The notes: a model not told the origin generated them from the letters alone. Positions 1 to 10,395 are shown, counted from the first letter of the stretch. The stretch: 64,000 nt of DNA from Chrysoperla carnea (GCF_905475395.1 NC_058342.1:29594140-29658139); one strand, 5' to 3'. Numbers and translations are program-made.

Positions 1-305
1 TGAGTTGAAATACCATGTATAGACAGTGTTGATTACACTTATTACACATACATCGTAACGATTTACAAGATGAGTCTTACGAACCCAAGACCTTTACCTA
101 TGTTGCTCATTTACAAACTTAACCTCACTTTTTACGTCCTGAGAACGCTGTAATTTCAGCTTGATATCTCCTTTTGTTTTTGAGTTATCGTGTTGTCAGA
201 CGGGTAGATAGACAGACATGCAGCCGAAAATTGACTAATTAGGTGATTTTATGAACACCTATACCAAAATTTTTCGAGCGAGCGGATGAGATGGGTATGA
301 AAAGT
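1..305 (+). repeat. Family A interspersed repeat, shortened copy
   Basis: The window opens inside a copy of the commonest repeat here. It has the head GAAATACCATGTATAGACAG, then jumps to the part beginning CGATTTACAAGATGAGTC, the GTTTTTGAGTTATCGTG stretch, a GACAGACATG-type run and the tail ACTAATTAGGTGATTTTATG. The middle part present in the copy at 656-1209 is missing. No protein is encoded. Confidence 0.8.
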
Positions 306-309
306 GTTT

Positions 310-353
310 TGATTATCGAGGGATTCAATTATCGAGACGCTACTGTAATAAAG
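310..353 (-). mobile_element. pogo/Tigger-type element end (solo fragment)
   Basis: Read on the - strand this begins TACAGTAGCGTCTCGATAAT and continues with a second 'CTCGATAATC' phrase. This doubled 'cagt..ctcgataa..' phrasing is typical of pogo/Tigger-type terminal repeats, and a better preserved relative lies at 59951-60802. Only one end is seen, joined to the family A copy before it. Confidence 0.4.
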
Positions 354-655
354 GATGGTATAACTCGCATGTATTACTCCTCAACAAAACAATATAGTTT
401 TCTGCCTACACTTAGTTTAGTACACCGTAACAAAAGAACATATATAATGAGTCATTGAAAATTATACACAAAATCTATGGCGCCAACATTTTATAACTAT
501 AGAGGCGAGACAATATTTTCAACATTTTTCATTGCAAGGAACTAGATCAGTTTCATTTATGATAATATAAAATGATAATAGCATAATTTTTATCTTATCT
601 GTTTTATTTTCTTAGAAAAAATAGGAACAAATTTTTGTATTGTTACAAAAAATAA

Positions 656-1209
656 ACAAGTGAAAACAAACAATTGACTGAATTAATTGTTGAAATACCA
701 TGCATAGTCAATGTTGATTTCTTTATCACATTACACATACAAACATGTGACACATACATAACTGATAATCAAGTATAGTACACATTATAAAATTTCCGCC
801 TAATTGGCGCCCCCACGGGTAAACAGTGATGTTAACGAAAAAATGTTTCAATCAAAAGTTGTTTAATTTTTGATAAGGAACATTTTTTACATTTGAACTG
901 TTCTATCTCTAACGGTTTACAAGATGGGTCCTACGGACCCAAGACCCAATTGACCTATGATGCTCATTTACGAACTTGACCTCACTTTTTACGTCCTGAG
1001 TACGCTGTAAAGCTTGATATCTTTTTTCGTTTTTGAGTTATCGTGTCCACAGACGGACGGACGGACGGACAACCGGAAATGGACTAATTAGGTGATTTTA
1101 TGAACACCTATGACAAAATTTTTTTCCTAGCATCATTATTTTTAAGCGTTACAAACTTGGGACTAAACTTAATATACTATGTATATTTCATATATACATG
1201 GTATAATAA
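656..1209 (+). repeat. Family A interspersed repeat, near full-length copy
   Basis: This is the reference copy for the family in this window. It starts ACAAGTGAAAACAAACAATT, holds a small hairpin in its head, then TACCATG..ATAGTC, GCCTAATTGGCGCCCCCACG, GATGGGTCCTACGGACCCAA, CTCACTTTTTACGTCCTGAG, repeated GGAC units, ACTAATTAGGTGATTTTATG, and ends TATACATGGTATAA. The head phrase ATACCATG and the tail phrase CATGGTAT are inverted, which suggests subterminal inverted repeats and a non-autonomous DNA element, although it could also be a SINE-like unit. Open frames inside it are not conserved between copies. Confidence 0.85.
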
Positions 1210-2160
1210 TTTTTGGCATGTATGTTCATTTGTTTTAGGTCTGTTTTTTATTTGCTCACTAGATGGCAGAAATATATTATTATTCCATAATATAACAATT
1301 AAATTGACCCAAAAACTAACATTCTTTGCTAAATTAGGTTATGTATCCTGTTTTTTTCGAGATCTAAACACAATGCGTTTTCGACATAAATATATATAAA
1401 CCATGTATAGATAAATTGATTATAAAAAAAAAAAAAACGAACTACGATCGGGTAAAAAAAAAACACGAAGAGAAAAATCTTATATTAAAAAAAGAAAATT
1501 TCATAATAACATTTGATCGTTTAATAAAGATATCATCGTTATGAATAGATGAGTAAGCCCACACTTTCAAGTTTTGTGAAGTTGAAATAGGGAAAAAAAG
1601 TTATAAAGCAGCATATATAGTGTAGCATGGCGATTGAACGAGACTAGCTACGATCATCGAACAAACAATAGCATATATATGCTTGCTACGCATCAATCGT
1701 ATAGATAGACGGACTTCTTCGAACTTTATTACTTCCATATATACACACTCCAACGGGGGGATATTGTTTTTCGGCTTCAACCAAATATAAAAAATACAAG
1801 CCGTGGATAAAGTCTAGTACGACGCTTGAGGTCAACACGAATAACTTCCCAGCATAAAAAAAATGTTATAAAATCTGGGCTAATTTAGTTGATCATCGCC
1901 AATTTTTAGTTTTTTCGAGTACGTAACCCTAAATTCGCACTTTAAACATAGCTAACAACACTCCCCATTAAATTACTTTTCCACCAATTACCAAATCCGT
2001 TTATGCGTTACGATGCCATAAACAGACAGACAGGCAGACAGACACACAGACAAATACAAACACATAGCGGTCAAACTTTTAACACCCCTTTTTTTTTAGT
2101 TCTGGGGTTAAAAAATAAAAACTTCATTTCGAAGAGATTATATCGAATTTCATGAATTTC

Positions 2161-2335
2161 TTTTCGGGTTATATTGCTTTTAATGCGCATTGATCGATAC
2201 CTCAACGAAGTCGATATCACTTTTTGTTCGCACGATATCGATCAGGATAAACCTTAAGAAAAAGCTTGTCCGGTTCTTTTCGGATCATATTGCCTTTAGT
2301 ACGTATCGATCGACACCTCAACGAAGTCTATAAAA
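2161..2335 (+). repeat. Imperfect direct duplication, period about 116 bp
   Basis: CTTTTCGGGTTATATTGC..GATCGATACCTCAACGAAGT at about 2161 is repeated as CTTTTCGGATCATATTGC..GATCGACACCTCAACGAAGT at about 2277. There are two units only. Confidence 0.6.
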
Positions 2336-2356
2336 AAGACTACGAACGTACGTACA

Positions 2357-2391
2357 TACACACACGCACACACACACACACACACACACAC
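2357..2391 (+). repeat. (AC)n microsatellite
   Basis: A run of AC dinucleotides with one CG interruption. It is translated as alternating Thr-His in one frame, which makes an open frame that is not a gene. Confidence 0.9.
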
Positions 2392-3250
2392 GTGTTTTCG
2401 ATTTCGGTTTTTTTCGAAAATTTCGATTTCGAAAATCGGACCCATTACAATAATTTCCTATAGTGGGAAGTTTCAGTCTTGGGACCCCCGTTAGGAACGA
2501 AGTTCTTTACGAAGCTGTTAAATAAAAACATATAGGTAATCTGTTTTTGATTGCTAAACTAATTAAAGTTATACACTAATTAGTTAAAATAATTTAATAA
2601 ATAATTAACGTTTATAAATTAATATTCGTAATGACAGCTAACAGAATAGTAACAGATTTGACTAGAGTCACGAAACAGTGTTCATAGATAATTATAGTAC
2701 AATAATTTACATCCAAAACTAGTAATGCAAATGTATCCATAACTACTTTTGGATGTAAATAGGACAAAAATGCCAAATTAGTGTACTATAAAAAATAAAA
2801 ATAATATAGGGTTGGTGAACATATCGGTGCCAAAAATTCAACCCCCCCCCTTCCTTGAACCAAAGCTTGGTACACCCATGACCATTAACTATTTTAATAT
2901 GGTTTTCTAATAAATTCAAGAGGTTGGTCAAATATTCCAGAGTTAAAGCCCGTGATTGAATGTTAAAATACCTGCTATAAGAATTATTCATTTTAGTACC
3001 AATAAATTAAAATTGTCTTTTATAACCTATAAATAAATATCCTTTCTATACAACTTCTATTCACATAGTATTTGACTTAATTTGTATATAGAAGTCATGT
3101 GAGTGTTTTAAACACAAGATTTTTTTCCCATATAATAAAATATCTATAAAAAACACAACAAATACAGTTGCAACTTTTTAAACAGTACTTCAAATAAAAA
3201 AATAATAACACGGGAAAAGTAGTCAGTCACGTTTATAATATCTTTGATAG

Positions 3251-4080
3251 AGGAAGGTCGTGTACCTTTGGATATTTAGAAAAGGTTTGGAAATTGGGTG
3301 GTTAAATTTTAATCTAAATTACAATAATTTTTGTGTTTTTTTGTCATGTTTCACTTGACAACAATAGCGGCAATATTAAACACAAAACTGCAGTAGTCTC
3401 TGCGTCAGTTGCTTATAACTTAAATACTTCTATTTGATGAAATTTGAAAGAAACTGTCAAAGCTATTAACGAACGCAAACAGGAAAAATTTCAAATTCCG
3501 CGCCTGCTTATACTTCCAAAAAGACTGAAGTCAGGTTCAACCAAAACTTCAAAAACTTCAGAAATTATTTCAGGAAATCTTCTTTGGAGGTTTTCGAACA
3601 ACTAATTGGATAATTTTTTTGGAATTGCTTGTGCGATTGGCTATCGGTCAGACAGCTGGTATCAAAAAGCTTGTCAACTTTTATAAAGATAATTTTGACA
3701 GCGCAAAGTTGTTTAGCGACAGGAAAATATTTTTCCAACTTTTCCAGAGACAAAATCAGTACATGAACAATTTGGGGAAGATTGTGAATTTGTTGAATTA
3801 TCGTAATTCCAGGGTCAATTTCCCCCCCCCTCCCAGCAATTACCAGTTATTACTTGAGCCTAGTATGATCGGTCATGCTTTATTTATAACTTCCTAAACC
3901 CCCTCGCTCCACTAATTACCAGCTACTACTTGGGCTGGGCATGATCTGTCGTGCTTGATTTATTCCTTCCTAAACCCCGTCCCCCAACTAATTACAAGCT
4001 ACTACTTTCACCGGTATGATCTGTCGTACCTGATTTATATCTTGCTAAAATATTAGCGCCCAAAGGTACACGACTTACCC
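3251..4080. mobile_element. Candidate DNA element with about 20-bp terminal inverted repeats
   Basis: The left end AGGAAGGTCGTGTACCTTTG and the reverse complement of the right end, GGTAAGTCGTGTACCTTTGG, match over about 17 of 20 bases. The 830 bp between them hold no recognisable transposase but do hold the 76-bp tandem array. No clear target-site duplication was found, so the family is unassigned. Confidence 0.5.
3824..4050 (+). repeat. 76-bp tandem repeat, three units
   Basis: The phrase AATTACCAG starts at 3838 and 3914, and AATTACAAG at 3990, a spacing of exactly 76 bp. Each unit has a C-rich opening (CCCCC..), AATTAC.AG.TA.TACTT, TATGATC.GTC, and a TTTAT.. tail. Units two and three are closer to each other than to unit one. 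Confidence 0.85.
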
Positions 4081-4898
4081 CTAAATATATACCGTATATG
4101 TATAGATGTATCGATGTTCAATAGATAATCTTATTATGAACTCTATCAATGTATACTTACAGTGCAAGGTACAGTAAAACCTCTTTACATTATAAAACGT
4201 GTCGTATATTCTTGTATATTACATGAAATTGATATGATTAAATAGTTGTATGTATAAATATATTTTTATAGTAAAACTTCTTTATACAATCAAAACACTT
4301 TATGAGATAATTATTATCCAATTTCACTTCCTATGTTTGCTAGTCTGTACATAAAAGCCATATTTAAATCGATTATTTATTCGATTATTAAAATTATTTT
4401 TATTTATATTAGTCTTAAAATTTATATATTAAAATGTAAACTTGGAATTTCTGGGGGCCAAATTTACGTCTCTTATAAATACCCTTCCTTTGTAAAATAT
4501 TTTTCATGATTTTCCCCGAACATTTTGTAATAGTTTTAGAATGTTGATGTAACATAACAGAAAATTAGTAGATATTTAAAATATTAAATTTTTATTCGAA
4601 TGAAATATGATGTTCAACTCTTTCAAATATTATGTTTCCATTAATTAAAATGTTTATTGTCCTTCAGGATAACACACACAGAATATTCAGGATAGCTCTA
4701 CAGGATAACAGCTGCAGTTTAAATATAAATGTTTCTGTTATTTTTTTTCTCGTTTTTATATTAAAAATGCGAACATATTTTTCTGATAGGAATTTAAAAA
4801 AAACAAAATAAAAATGTTTTTACACTTTCATATTTTTAGAGAGAAATTAGAAGTCGATTTCTTTTCTGGTCCAATTTTTTCATAATTATTTTTTTCTA
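4081..4898. other. Gene-free AT-rich stretch
   Basis: No coding signal. ACAGTAAAACCTCTTTACAT at 4171 resembles the end of a pogo/Tigger-like element, but no partner end could be placed. Confidence 0.4.
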
Positions 4899-4966
4899 GG
4901 TTAGGTTAGGTTATATTGGCTGTCCACCAACGACACACTTAGGCTATAGAGCTCATTGTGATACCA
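4899..4966 (-). mobile_element. LINE 3' end fragment (I-like family)
   Basis: Read on the - strand this is the 3' UTR tail of the same LINE as at 53145-53534: TATCACAATG.. then AAGTGTGTCG, GGACAGCCA.., closing with CTAACCTAACC. It has no coding part. It should not be read as a telomeric repeat. Confidence 0.7.
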
Positions 4967-5526
4967 TATATATGTTTTACCACCTTTCTGCTGATAAAAA
5001 GTTATTAATCATTTTAAATTTTAAATCATATATTAGTTAATTATGTACCACACTGTTTTAGAGCTTAACCAGATGAAAGCTTTGGTTTTGTTAAAAGATT
5101 AAAAGATTTTGGTTCAGCTCAGAGTCCCCTTTCTTCAATTTAAACATATGGTCTTTCTTAAATATAGTTACGTAACTAACTACTATTACTTCACTTTTTG
5201 TGCATTCGTAAGCAAATTTTATTCACCACAAAACTACACTTTCCTGTTTTGTTACACTTTCCAAGCTTATTGAAATGTTTATGGAATGAGAAATTGTAAA
5301 CCTGAACTGACAAATAAATTATATTTTCTGATATTTAAAATTTCACTACCATGGCATTATTTGTCATCCCTACTAGGTAACCGTGTATGTTTTTCGACTA
5401 CATACAAACAATAGAAAAAAAATGATGTATTAGAAAAATATTAACTAGCATATAACTTGTACTTCATTATAGAAAAAATATGAAATTAACGTGTTTAATT
5501 ATTAATTATATTATTATTTTTCTACC

Positions 5527-5934
5527 AGAGGGACTTTCAATAAGAGTGGCCCTTAAATTTTAGTAAGTGTCACAGAAGAATTCCTTTATTTTGTTTTGAA
5601 GTTTTTTTGTGCACAAAATATTATTCATATGTTCAACACGACTTTTTTACTGGCCTAAATTTGAATGGCGAAGATTTTGTCTCACACAGGCTGTTGTGCT
5701 GTACACACAACAAGAAGTTGTAGTTAAATATAAATGAAATCAAATAGCGCGTGATTGCTTACACATATCCGTACCTTTTTAAAAAATAACTACCACAAAG
5801 AAATGTATAACTCCTACTTAAAGAACTTTTTGTTCTTGCCAAGATATCGCCTTCTTAATCACTCCGATTGAAATACCTTAAGCTATTTATTTTTATTGAA
5901 ATTTCCAAAAGTACCGCTCTTATTGAAAGACTCT
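5527..5934. mobile_element. Non-autonomous DNA transposon (MITE), TCTTTCAATAAGAG termini
   Basis: The left end AGAGGGACTTTCAATAAGAG and the right end, whose reverse complement is AGAGTCTTTCAATAAGAGCG, form inverted repeats of about 20 bp around 408 bp of AT-rich sequence. TA lies next to the right end. No open transposase was found. Similar single ends occur near 18030, 21765 and 63228, and a relative with a longer open frame is at 44539-44975. Confidence 0.65.
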
Positions 5935-6976
5935 ATATGCTTCTACAATAAAATTATAATTAAATCAGTAAAGGTACATATTAAATAAAATAAATTATTA
6001 ATGAATATGAAAAACGTTCAAATGAGATAAAACAAATTACAATCGCAAAACCTACGAGAGCGATCTTTGTTACGCTGACACGTGTACAATTAAAAATTGT
6101 TACTTTAAATAGAAATTAATACTATTGTGTACTCTAATTATAATTTTTCTGATTGGCATTGTGAAATTTTCAATAAACAAGTACGTATATAGTAATAATA
6201 CAACACAGGGGTTTCATTTTTAACCGACTTCAAATAGAGGATAATTTTTGTTTTGTTTTGTTTGTTTGTTTTTAAAGTATGTTCACCGATTTCTCCGTAC
6301 AATTGTGAATCGATTTAAAAATTTTGTTTGTTTGAAAGGGTCTTCAAGTCTCCAAACTTATATCTTACATTTCATTTCACATTGTTATTCATAACCTCTA
6401 ATTTAACCACATATCATTTTGACAGTGTTGCCAACTTAGGGGATTCCCCCTAAATTTAAAGATATATTTAAAATTAGAAGTTTTTCATTCATCAATTGTA
6501 CACATAAGTATGAATTGTTTTACAGAATTTTTGGGGAGTTTTTACCTCACTCTTGGGTGGACAAAAACTAACGTGTTGACAACACTGCATTTTAAATGAT
6601 ATACGTGTCCTATAATCGTTAAAATCATGAAATATCGCTAAACTCCACAGACATCCATTGTATGCTATACAGTGTACAATATCTCGGAAACGGCTCATTT
6701 TCTCAGTTTAGAGATAAAAATCCACTTGATTTCGTATGCGATTACGATAATCCGGAGATTACGTATACAGATTTTTAGGTCGATAGGATTTAGGTCCCAC
6801 TACAAAAGTATTGGGAGTAATATGACCAATTAAAAACTTGGAAAAATGGGTGCTCTAAAACTTCAGTACCCCTTATAAAAAAAATCAACGAAAAAATTTC
6901 GTTCTTTAACGCACTCGTAGCAGTAGTTTTAAATAAAATCTAAATTTCCAATAAAACACCAAAAAAAAAAACTAAC
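5935..6976. other. Gene-free stretch with a LINE-tail-like piece
   Basis: The segment 6220-6345 (TTAACCGACTTCAAATAGAG, T-rich and TTTG runs, then CACCGATTTCTCCG) resembles the 3' UTR of RTE-like LINEs. The rest is AT-rich. If the - strand gene starting at 7193 continues into this window its second exon would lie here or further left, but I could not place it. Confidence 0.4.
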
Positions 6977-7193
6977 CTGAACGTCCTGTAGGCGTTGCAG
7001 CTGATGATGATGGTGCTGTGGGAACTGGTGGTGGATACACAGGATCACAACATTCTCGTTCAGGGAACTCACTAGCTAAGACTCCATTAAACATAAACGA
7101 TTGTTGTTCATGACTATAAAATTGAATAATTTGTTCTTGCACAATTGCAAACAAGCAAATAAATGCCACTGATTGGGCAAATATTCCAAACAT
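6977..7193 (-). CDS. First coding exon of a small secreted or membrane-anchored protein (partial)
   Basis: The ATG at 7193 opens a 217-nt exon of 72 codons plus one base, which ends in TTCAG just before the donor GTTAGT at 6976. The protein begins MFGIFAQSVAFICLFAIVQE, a good signal peptide or signal anchor. It then reads FNGVLASEFPERECCDPVYP and ends the exon in a Pro/Ser/Ala-rich stretch (VPTAPSSSAATPTG). The adjacent Cys pair in ECCDP suggests a disulphide-containing extracellular segment. Codon use is richer in GC than the surroundings and the donor follows directly, so the exon looks real. The family is not recognised and the following exons were not found in the window; the reading frame remains open for only five codons beyond the donor. 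Confidence 0.55.
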
Positions 7194-7674
7194 AACAGTG
7201 GATTTTCTTTTATATGATCTTGATTTTACAAAAAAATTAGTACAAAAAAAATTAACTGAAAGTTAATTATATTTTTTTTAAATTACTGTTTTAATTCTTG
7301 TTATTTTACAATGAGTTTAATATGACATTATCATTCACTGTCACCGAACAACCGCGCGCTATTTGAATTGTTCTCAAAATGAAAATTTATGCAAGAATTA
7401 TCAAGTTAGTATACATCATGGAATAAACTTTACTGTTCTCAATTAGTGTTATTTACAGTAAAGTTTTTCGTTGAGAAAATTTAACTATTTATGTTTGTAG
7501 TCTTAGTAAGAGTCTCCTGGTTAATTTCGCACATTTTTCCATCAGTGTTCATTGAACTGTCTGTAACAAATAAACAAATATTTCAAATTAGTATTTGCTC
7601 CGTGCATGTTTTTTATTTCAGCATTATTAGGAATATTGACGATGAAAAAACTTATGACCATAATTATTTCTACA
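7194..7674. promoter_or_regulatory. Presumed 5' flank of the - strand gene and of the tRNA-Phe cluster
   Basis: This holds the upstream DNA of the gene that starts at 7193 (-). Its least AT-rich part, around 7340-7365 (CACCGAACAACCGCGCGC), is the likeliest promoter core, which is an inference from composition only. No protein or RNA gene is seen. Confidence 0.25.
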
Positions 7675-7747
7675 GCCGAAATAGCTCAGTTGGGAGAGCG
7701 TTAGACTGAAGATCTAAAGGTCCCTGGTTCGATCCCTGGTTTCGGCA
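7675..7747 (+). tRNA. tRNA-Phe (GAA), copy 1
   Basis: The 73-nt cloverleaf has acceptor arms GCCGAAA/TTTCGGC with discriminator A, D-arm GCTC..GAGC, anticodon loop CTGAAGA (anticodon GAA, decoding Phe), and T-arm CCTGG TTCGATC CCTGG, which is paired as CCTGG/CCAGG-type stems. A T-run follows within 25 bp as the Pol III stop. It is the first of three units spaced by 159 bp. Confidence 0.95.
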
Positions 7748-7833
7748 TACATTTTAACTTCAACTTTTTTTGTAACGCCAAGTAATAATGATGGTAAAAT
7801 AAAAAGAAAGTTATGTTCATGAAGATATCAACA

Positions 7834-7906
7834 GCCGAAATAGCTCAGTTGGGAGAGCGTTAGACTGAAGATCTAAAGGTCCCTGGTTCGATCCCTGGTT
7901 TCGGCA
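7834..7906 (+). tRNA. tRNA-Phe (GAA), copy 2
   Basis: Identical over the mature tRNA to copy 1. The 3' flank (ATTTTAACTTCAACTTTTTT) is also shared with copy 1, so whole units were duplicated and not just the tRNA. Confidence 0.95.
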
Positions 7907-7992
7907 TATATTTTAACTTCAACTTTTTTTGTAACGCCAAGTAATAATGATGGTAAAATTAAAAGAAAGTTATATTCATGAAGATCTCAACA

Positions 7993-8065
7993 GCCGAAAT
8001 AGCTCAGTTGGGAGAGCGTTAGACTGAAGATCTAAAGGTCCCTGGTTCGATCCCTGGTTTCGGCA
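7993..8065 (+). tRNA. tRNA-Phe (GAA), copy 3
   Basis: Identical mature sequence. Its 3' flank has diverged from copies 1 and 2 (AACTTAAATTTCTTTTG, and GGAATATTGATAG in place of GTAATAATGATGG), so this unit border is probably the oldest. Confidence 0.95.
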
Positions 8066-8160
8066 TATATTTTAACTTAAATTTCTTTTGTAACGCCAAG
8101 GAATATTGATAGTAAAGTATAAATAATTGAGTTCATAAAGGTCTCAACAGCCGAAATAAC

Positions 8161-8743
8161 ACACTAGCCAATAATATTGATCAAATAAAATCGTGATTTG
8201 ACCAGAGACGGAATTCGCTGGAAAAATACCGCAATATAACGCAACCATGCCACTGCTGCTGTGGAAAACTTGGAGGCTGCATTAATTTTTTCATTATTAC
8301 CATAATATTTTATATAATTTTATTTAGACTATAAGAAATTATTTGTGATGACACTAGAAAGAGACGCGACAAAGTATTAAGGAAATAAACAAAACTCAAC
8401 ATAACCTTACAAAAAGTTCAAAAAAGTGTGAAAATGTAAACAATACAAGATAATTGTGTATGACAACAATATAGGAACAAATGGAACGTATATTATCTGT
8501 TTAAAATGAGATAGAATTACCGGTATATGATAATAATTAGTATAATTCAAATTACTAATTACACATAAAGGCTATATTAATTGCGTTTTACACTATCATT
8601 TTTAATTAATATCAGTTTAAATAATCTGTTACTTGTTTTAATTATATTTAAATTATCGTCATTAATATTATTCATATAATTTTTTTTTGTTTTGTGTGTT
8701 GTGTTAGAAAAATTATTATAAATTATATATTGTTTATACCATC
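8161..8743. other. Gene-free AT-rich stretch
   Basis: No coding or RNA signal recognised. Sequence composition is strongly AT-rich with T runs near 8690. Confidence 0.5.
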
Positions 8744-9290
8744 TATATGAAAAATATACAAGGTATATTAAGTTTAGTAGTAAGTTTATAACGCTTGAAA
8801 ATTTTGGTACAAATATTTATAAAATCACCTAATAAGTCCGTTTCCGATTATCTGTCCGTCTGTCATCACGATAAATCAAAAACGAGATCGGCTCAGTGGT
8901 CGAGCGGTCTAAGGCGTTAGTCTTTGACCTCTAGCTTCTGACGGAGAGGCTGCGGGTTCGAATCCAGGTAGCGACAGTGTGAACAAATTATAATTAATGA
9001 GGGTGTAGAATTGATCACATTGTCGTCGCTTGGATAAGAACGAAGTAACCAATTCCACCCACATCATAAAATTTAATTGTATATATGTAATTATATAAAT
9101 AAAGAGTAACAAATAATGATGTGGGTGGCCTCTGTTATAGGCGAATGTCAGAAAAACGAAGGTTAAACCCCATTATTATCGTATTAACGGAGGGACAAAC
9201 AGGCGGACGGACAAACAGAAATAGACTAAATTTACCTATAGCAAAACCTTGATATATTTAATATATACAGAGTATATAAACTAGAAAATC
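8744..9290. mobile_element. Composite: two inverted family A ends flanking a SINE
   Basis: The left part (8744-8884) is the family A tail in reverse (AAATCACCTAATAAGTCC, TGTCCGTCTGTCATCACGAT). The right part (about 9176-9290) is the same tail forward (ATCGTATTAACGGAGGG, ACAGAAATAGACTAAATTTA, CCTTGATATATT). The SINE at 8885-9175 fills the space. The pair forms terminal inverted repeats of roughly 100 bp. Confidence 0.65.
8885..9175 (+). mobile_element. tRNA-derived SINE, near full-length
   Basis: The head is related to a leucine-type class II tRNA. It has an A-box-like GGTCGAGCGGTCTAAGG at 8899 and a perfect B box GGTTCGAATCC at 8955-8965. The acceptor ends do not pair, so this is not a working tRNA. 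The body ends in AACAAATAATGATGTGGGTG, GTTATAGGCG, GGTTAAACCCC and an ATT-rich tail. CCACCCACATCAT at 9055 and ATGATGTGGGTGG at 9118 can form a hairpin. A 5'-truncated second copy lies at 25014-25097. Confidence 0.8.
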
Positions 9291-10212
9291 ATGAATTTTC
9301 TAGTTCATTATTTAAATGTTTATGAAAAACAATTGAAAATTGCTTATATGCGACGCGATGCGACTCGCAATATTCATATGAACAAATAGTTATTAAAATG
9401 TATTAACACGTTTTAGTTTCATTTCAAAATTATTCAAATTACATGGTAGTTAAAAACTATGTATACAGAGTGTTCTATAATTGTCTACAGAATTTCCGTT
9501 TCCTGAATAAGCTGAGAAAAAAAAGAAGAAAATATTCTTTACCAAATTTGGATCTGAGGCCTTATTCACAAGATAATTAACCAACTCTTATATTAATAAA
9601 TTAATAAAAACTATAAACATCAAAATAAAAGTAATCCAAGAAAACCCAACTTAAACAGGGAATGTGTTTTATCATAGTGTGAAAGAGTGACCTAAATGGA
9701 AAATTACCACAAAAAAAGAAATCCTAAAACAGAATCTTGTTCATTGTATCAACTTAACACAATAATGAAGTTTATTTTTGAGTACACAGTCCGTTTCGAT
9801 CAATAAAATTTGGTTTTTATGGGTTAGTTAAATAATAATATAAGAAGCCAAATAGAGTTTTTTTTATAGTAATTTTTCAATTAGGGCACCCCTTCACACT
9901 TTGATAAAACACATTATCTGTTTAAGTAGTGTTTTATTCTATGAACATTTTCTTTTTTTTCTCAACTTTTTCATGAAGCGAAAGTTTTGCAGACAATTAT
10001 AGAACACCGTGTATACAATATCCAAATTACTATTGTTATTATTACAATAAATGTTCTGTTTATATTTTGAATGCATTAAGTATTAGGTAATAAAGTTTTG
10101 TACCCGTGTCTGCTTACCTATGTTGTTACGAAGTTTTGTGTTTTGTATTTTGCATACTTATGTACTCGAACATGCTCACGATTAAAAGAATTTGTATACG
10201 CTGTTTATCAAG
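9291..10212. other. Gene-free AT-rich stretch with a short inverted pair
   Basis: GTATACAGAGTGTTCTATAA at 9461 and the reverse of TTATAGAACACCGTGTATAC at 9998-10017 form matching ends about 550 bp apart. Phrases next to them (GTCTACAGAATTTCCG on the left, GTTTTGCAGACAATTATAG on the right) are also related. This could be a decayed DNA element with about 25-bp inverted ends. No transposase is seen. Confidence 0.45.
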
Positions 10213-10395
10213 ATATCCTTATTTTAGCCCCAAGTTTGTAACGCTTAGAAATATTGATGAAATCTACAAGATTTTGGTATAGGTTTTCATAAAATCACCT
10301 AATTAGATAAACACGATAAATCCATAGCGAAAAGAGATATAAAGATGAAATTTTTAGAGCGTGGTTATGACGTAAATTGAGTTTATGTTCGCATG
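10213..10395 (-). repeat. Family A fragment, reverse
   Basis: CCCAAGTTTGTAACGCTTAG, ATTTTGGTATAGG, AAATCACCTAATTAG and AAAAGAGATATAAAGATGAA follow the reverse of the family A tail. The head and middle are lost. Confidence 0.7.

Larger units (their letters stand above)
1210..3250. other. Gene-free AT-rich stretch with minor repeats
   Basis: No exon is supported. It holds a run of GACA units near 2020-2055 followed by CACATAGCGGTCAAAC, which resembles the 3' tail of RTE-like LINE remnants, as well as the short duplication and microsatellite listed separately. The open frames here lack codon structure or recognisable domains. Confidence 0.5.
7675..8160 (+). repeat. 159-bp tandem duplication carrying tRNA-Phe, with a broken fourth unit
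   Basis: tRNA starts lie at 7675, 7834 and 7993, a spacing of 159 bp each time. A fourth start, GCCGAAATAA, follows 157 bp later at 8150, but only about ten bases of the tRNA are present before unrelated sequence begins. This shows the right-hand break of the array. Confidence 0.9.

Noticed and set aside
1100-1399. 99-residue hydrophobic open frame
   Set aside because: Starts in the family A tail and runs into unrelated AT-rich sequence; the frame is not kept in other family A copies.
2266-2463. Open frame with a Thr-His run
   Set aside because: Created by the (AC)n microsatellite.
4899-4912. GGTTAGGTTAGGTT as an internal telomeric (TTAGG)n tract
   Set aside because: The same wording ends the 3' UTR of the LINE at 53145-53534 and it is followed by that LINE's UTR, so it is a LINE tail.
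8885-8970. A functional tRNA-Leu gene
   Set aside because: A and B boxes are present but the acceptor strands do not pair and the body continues into a SINE tail.
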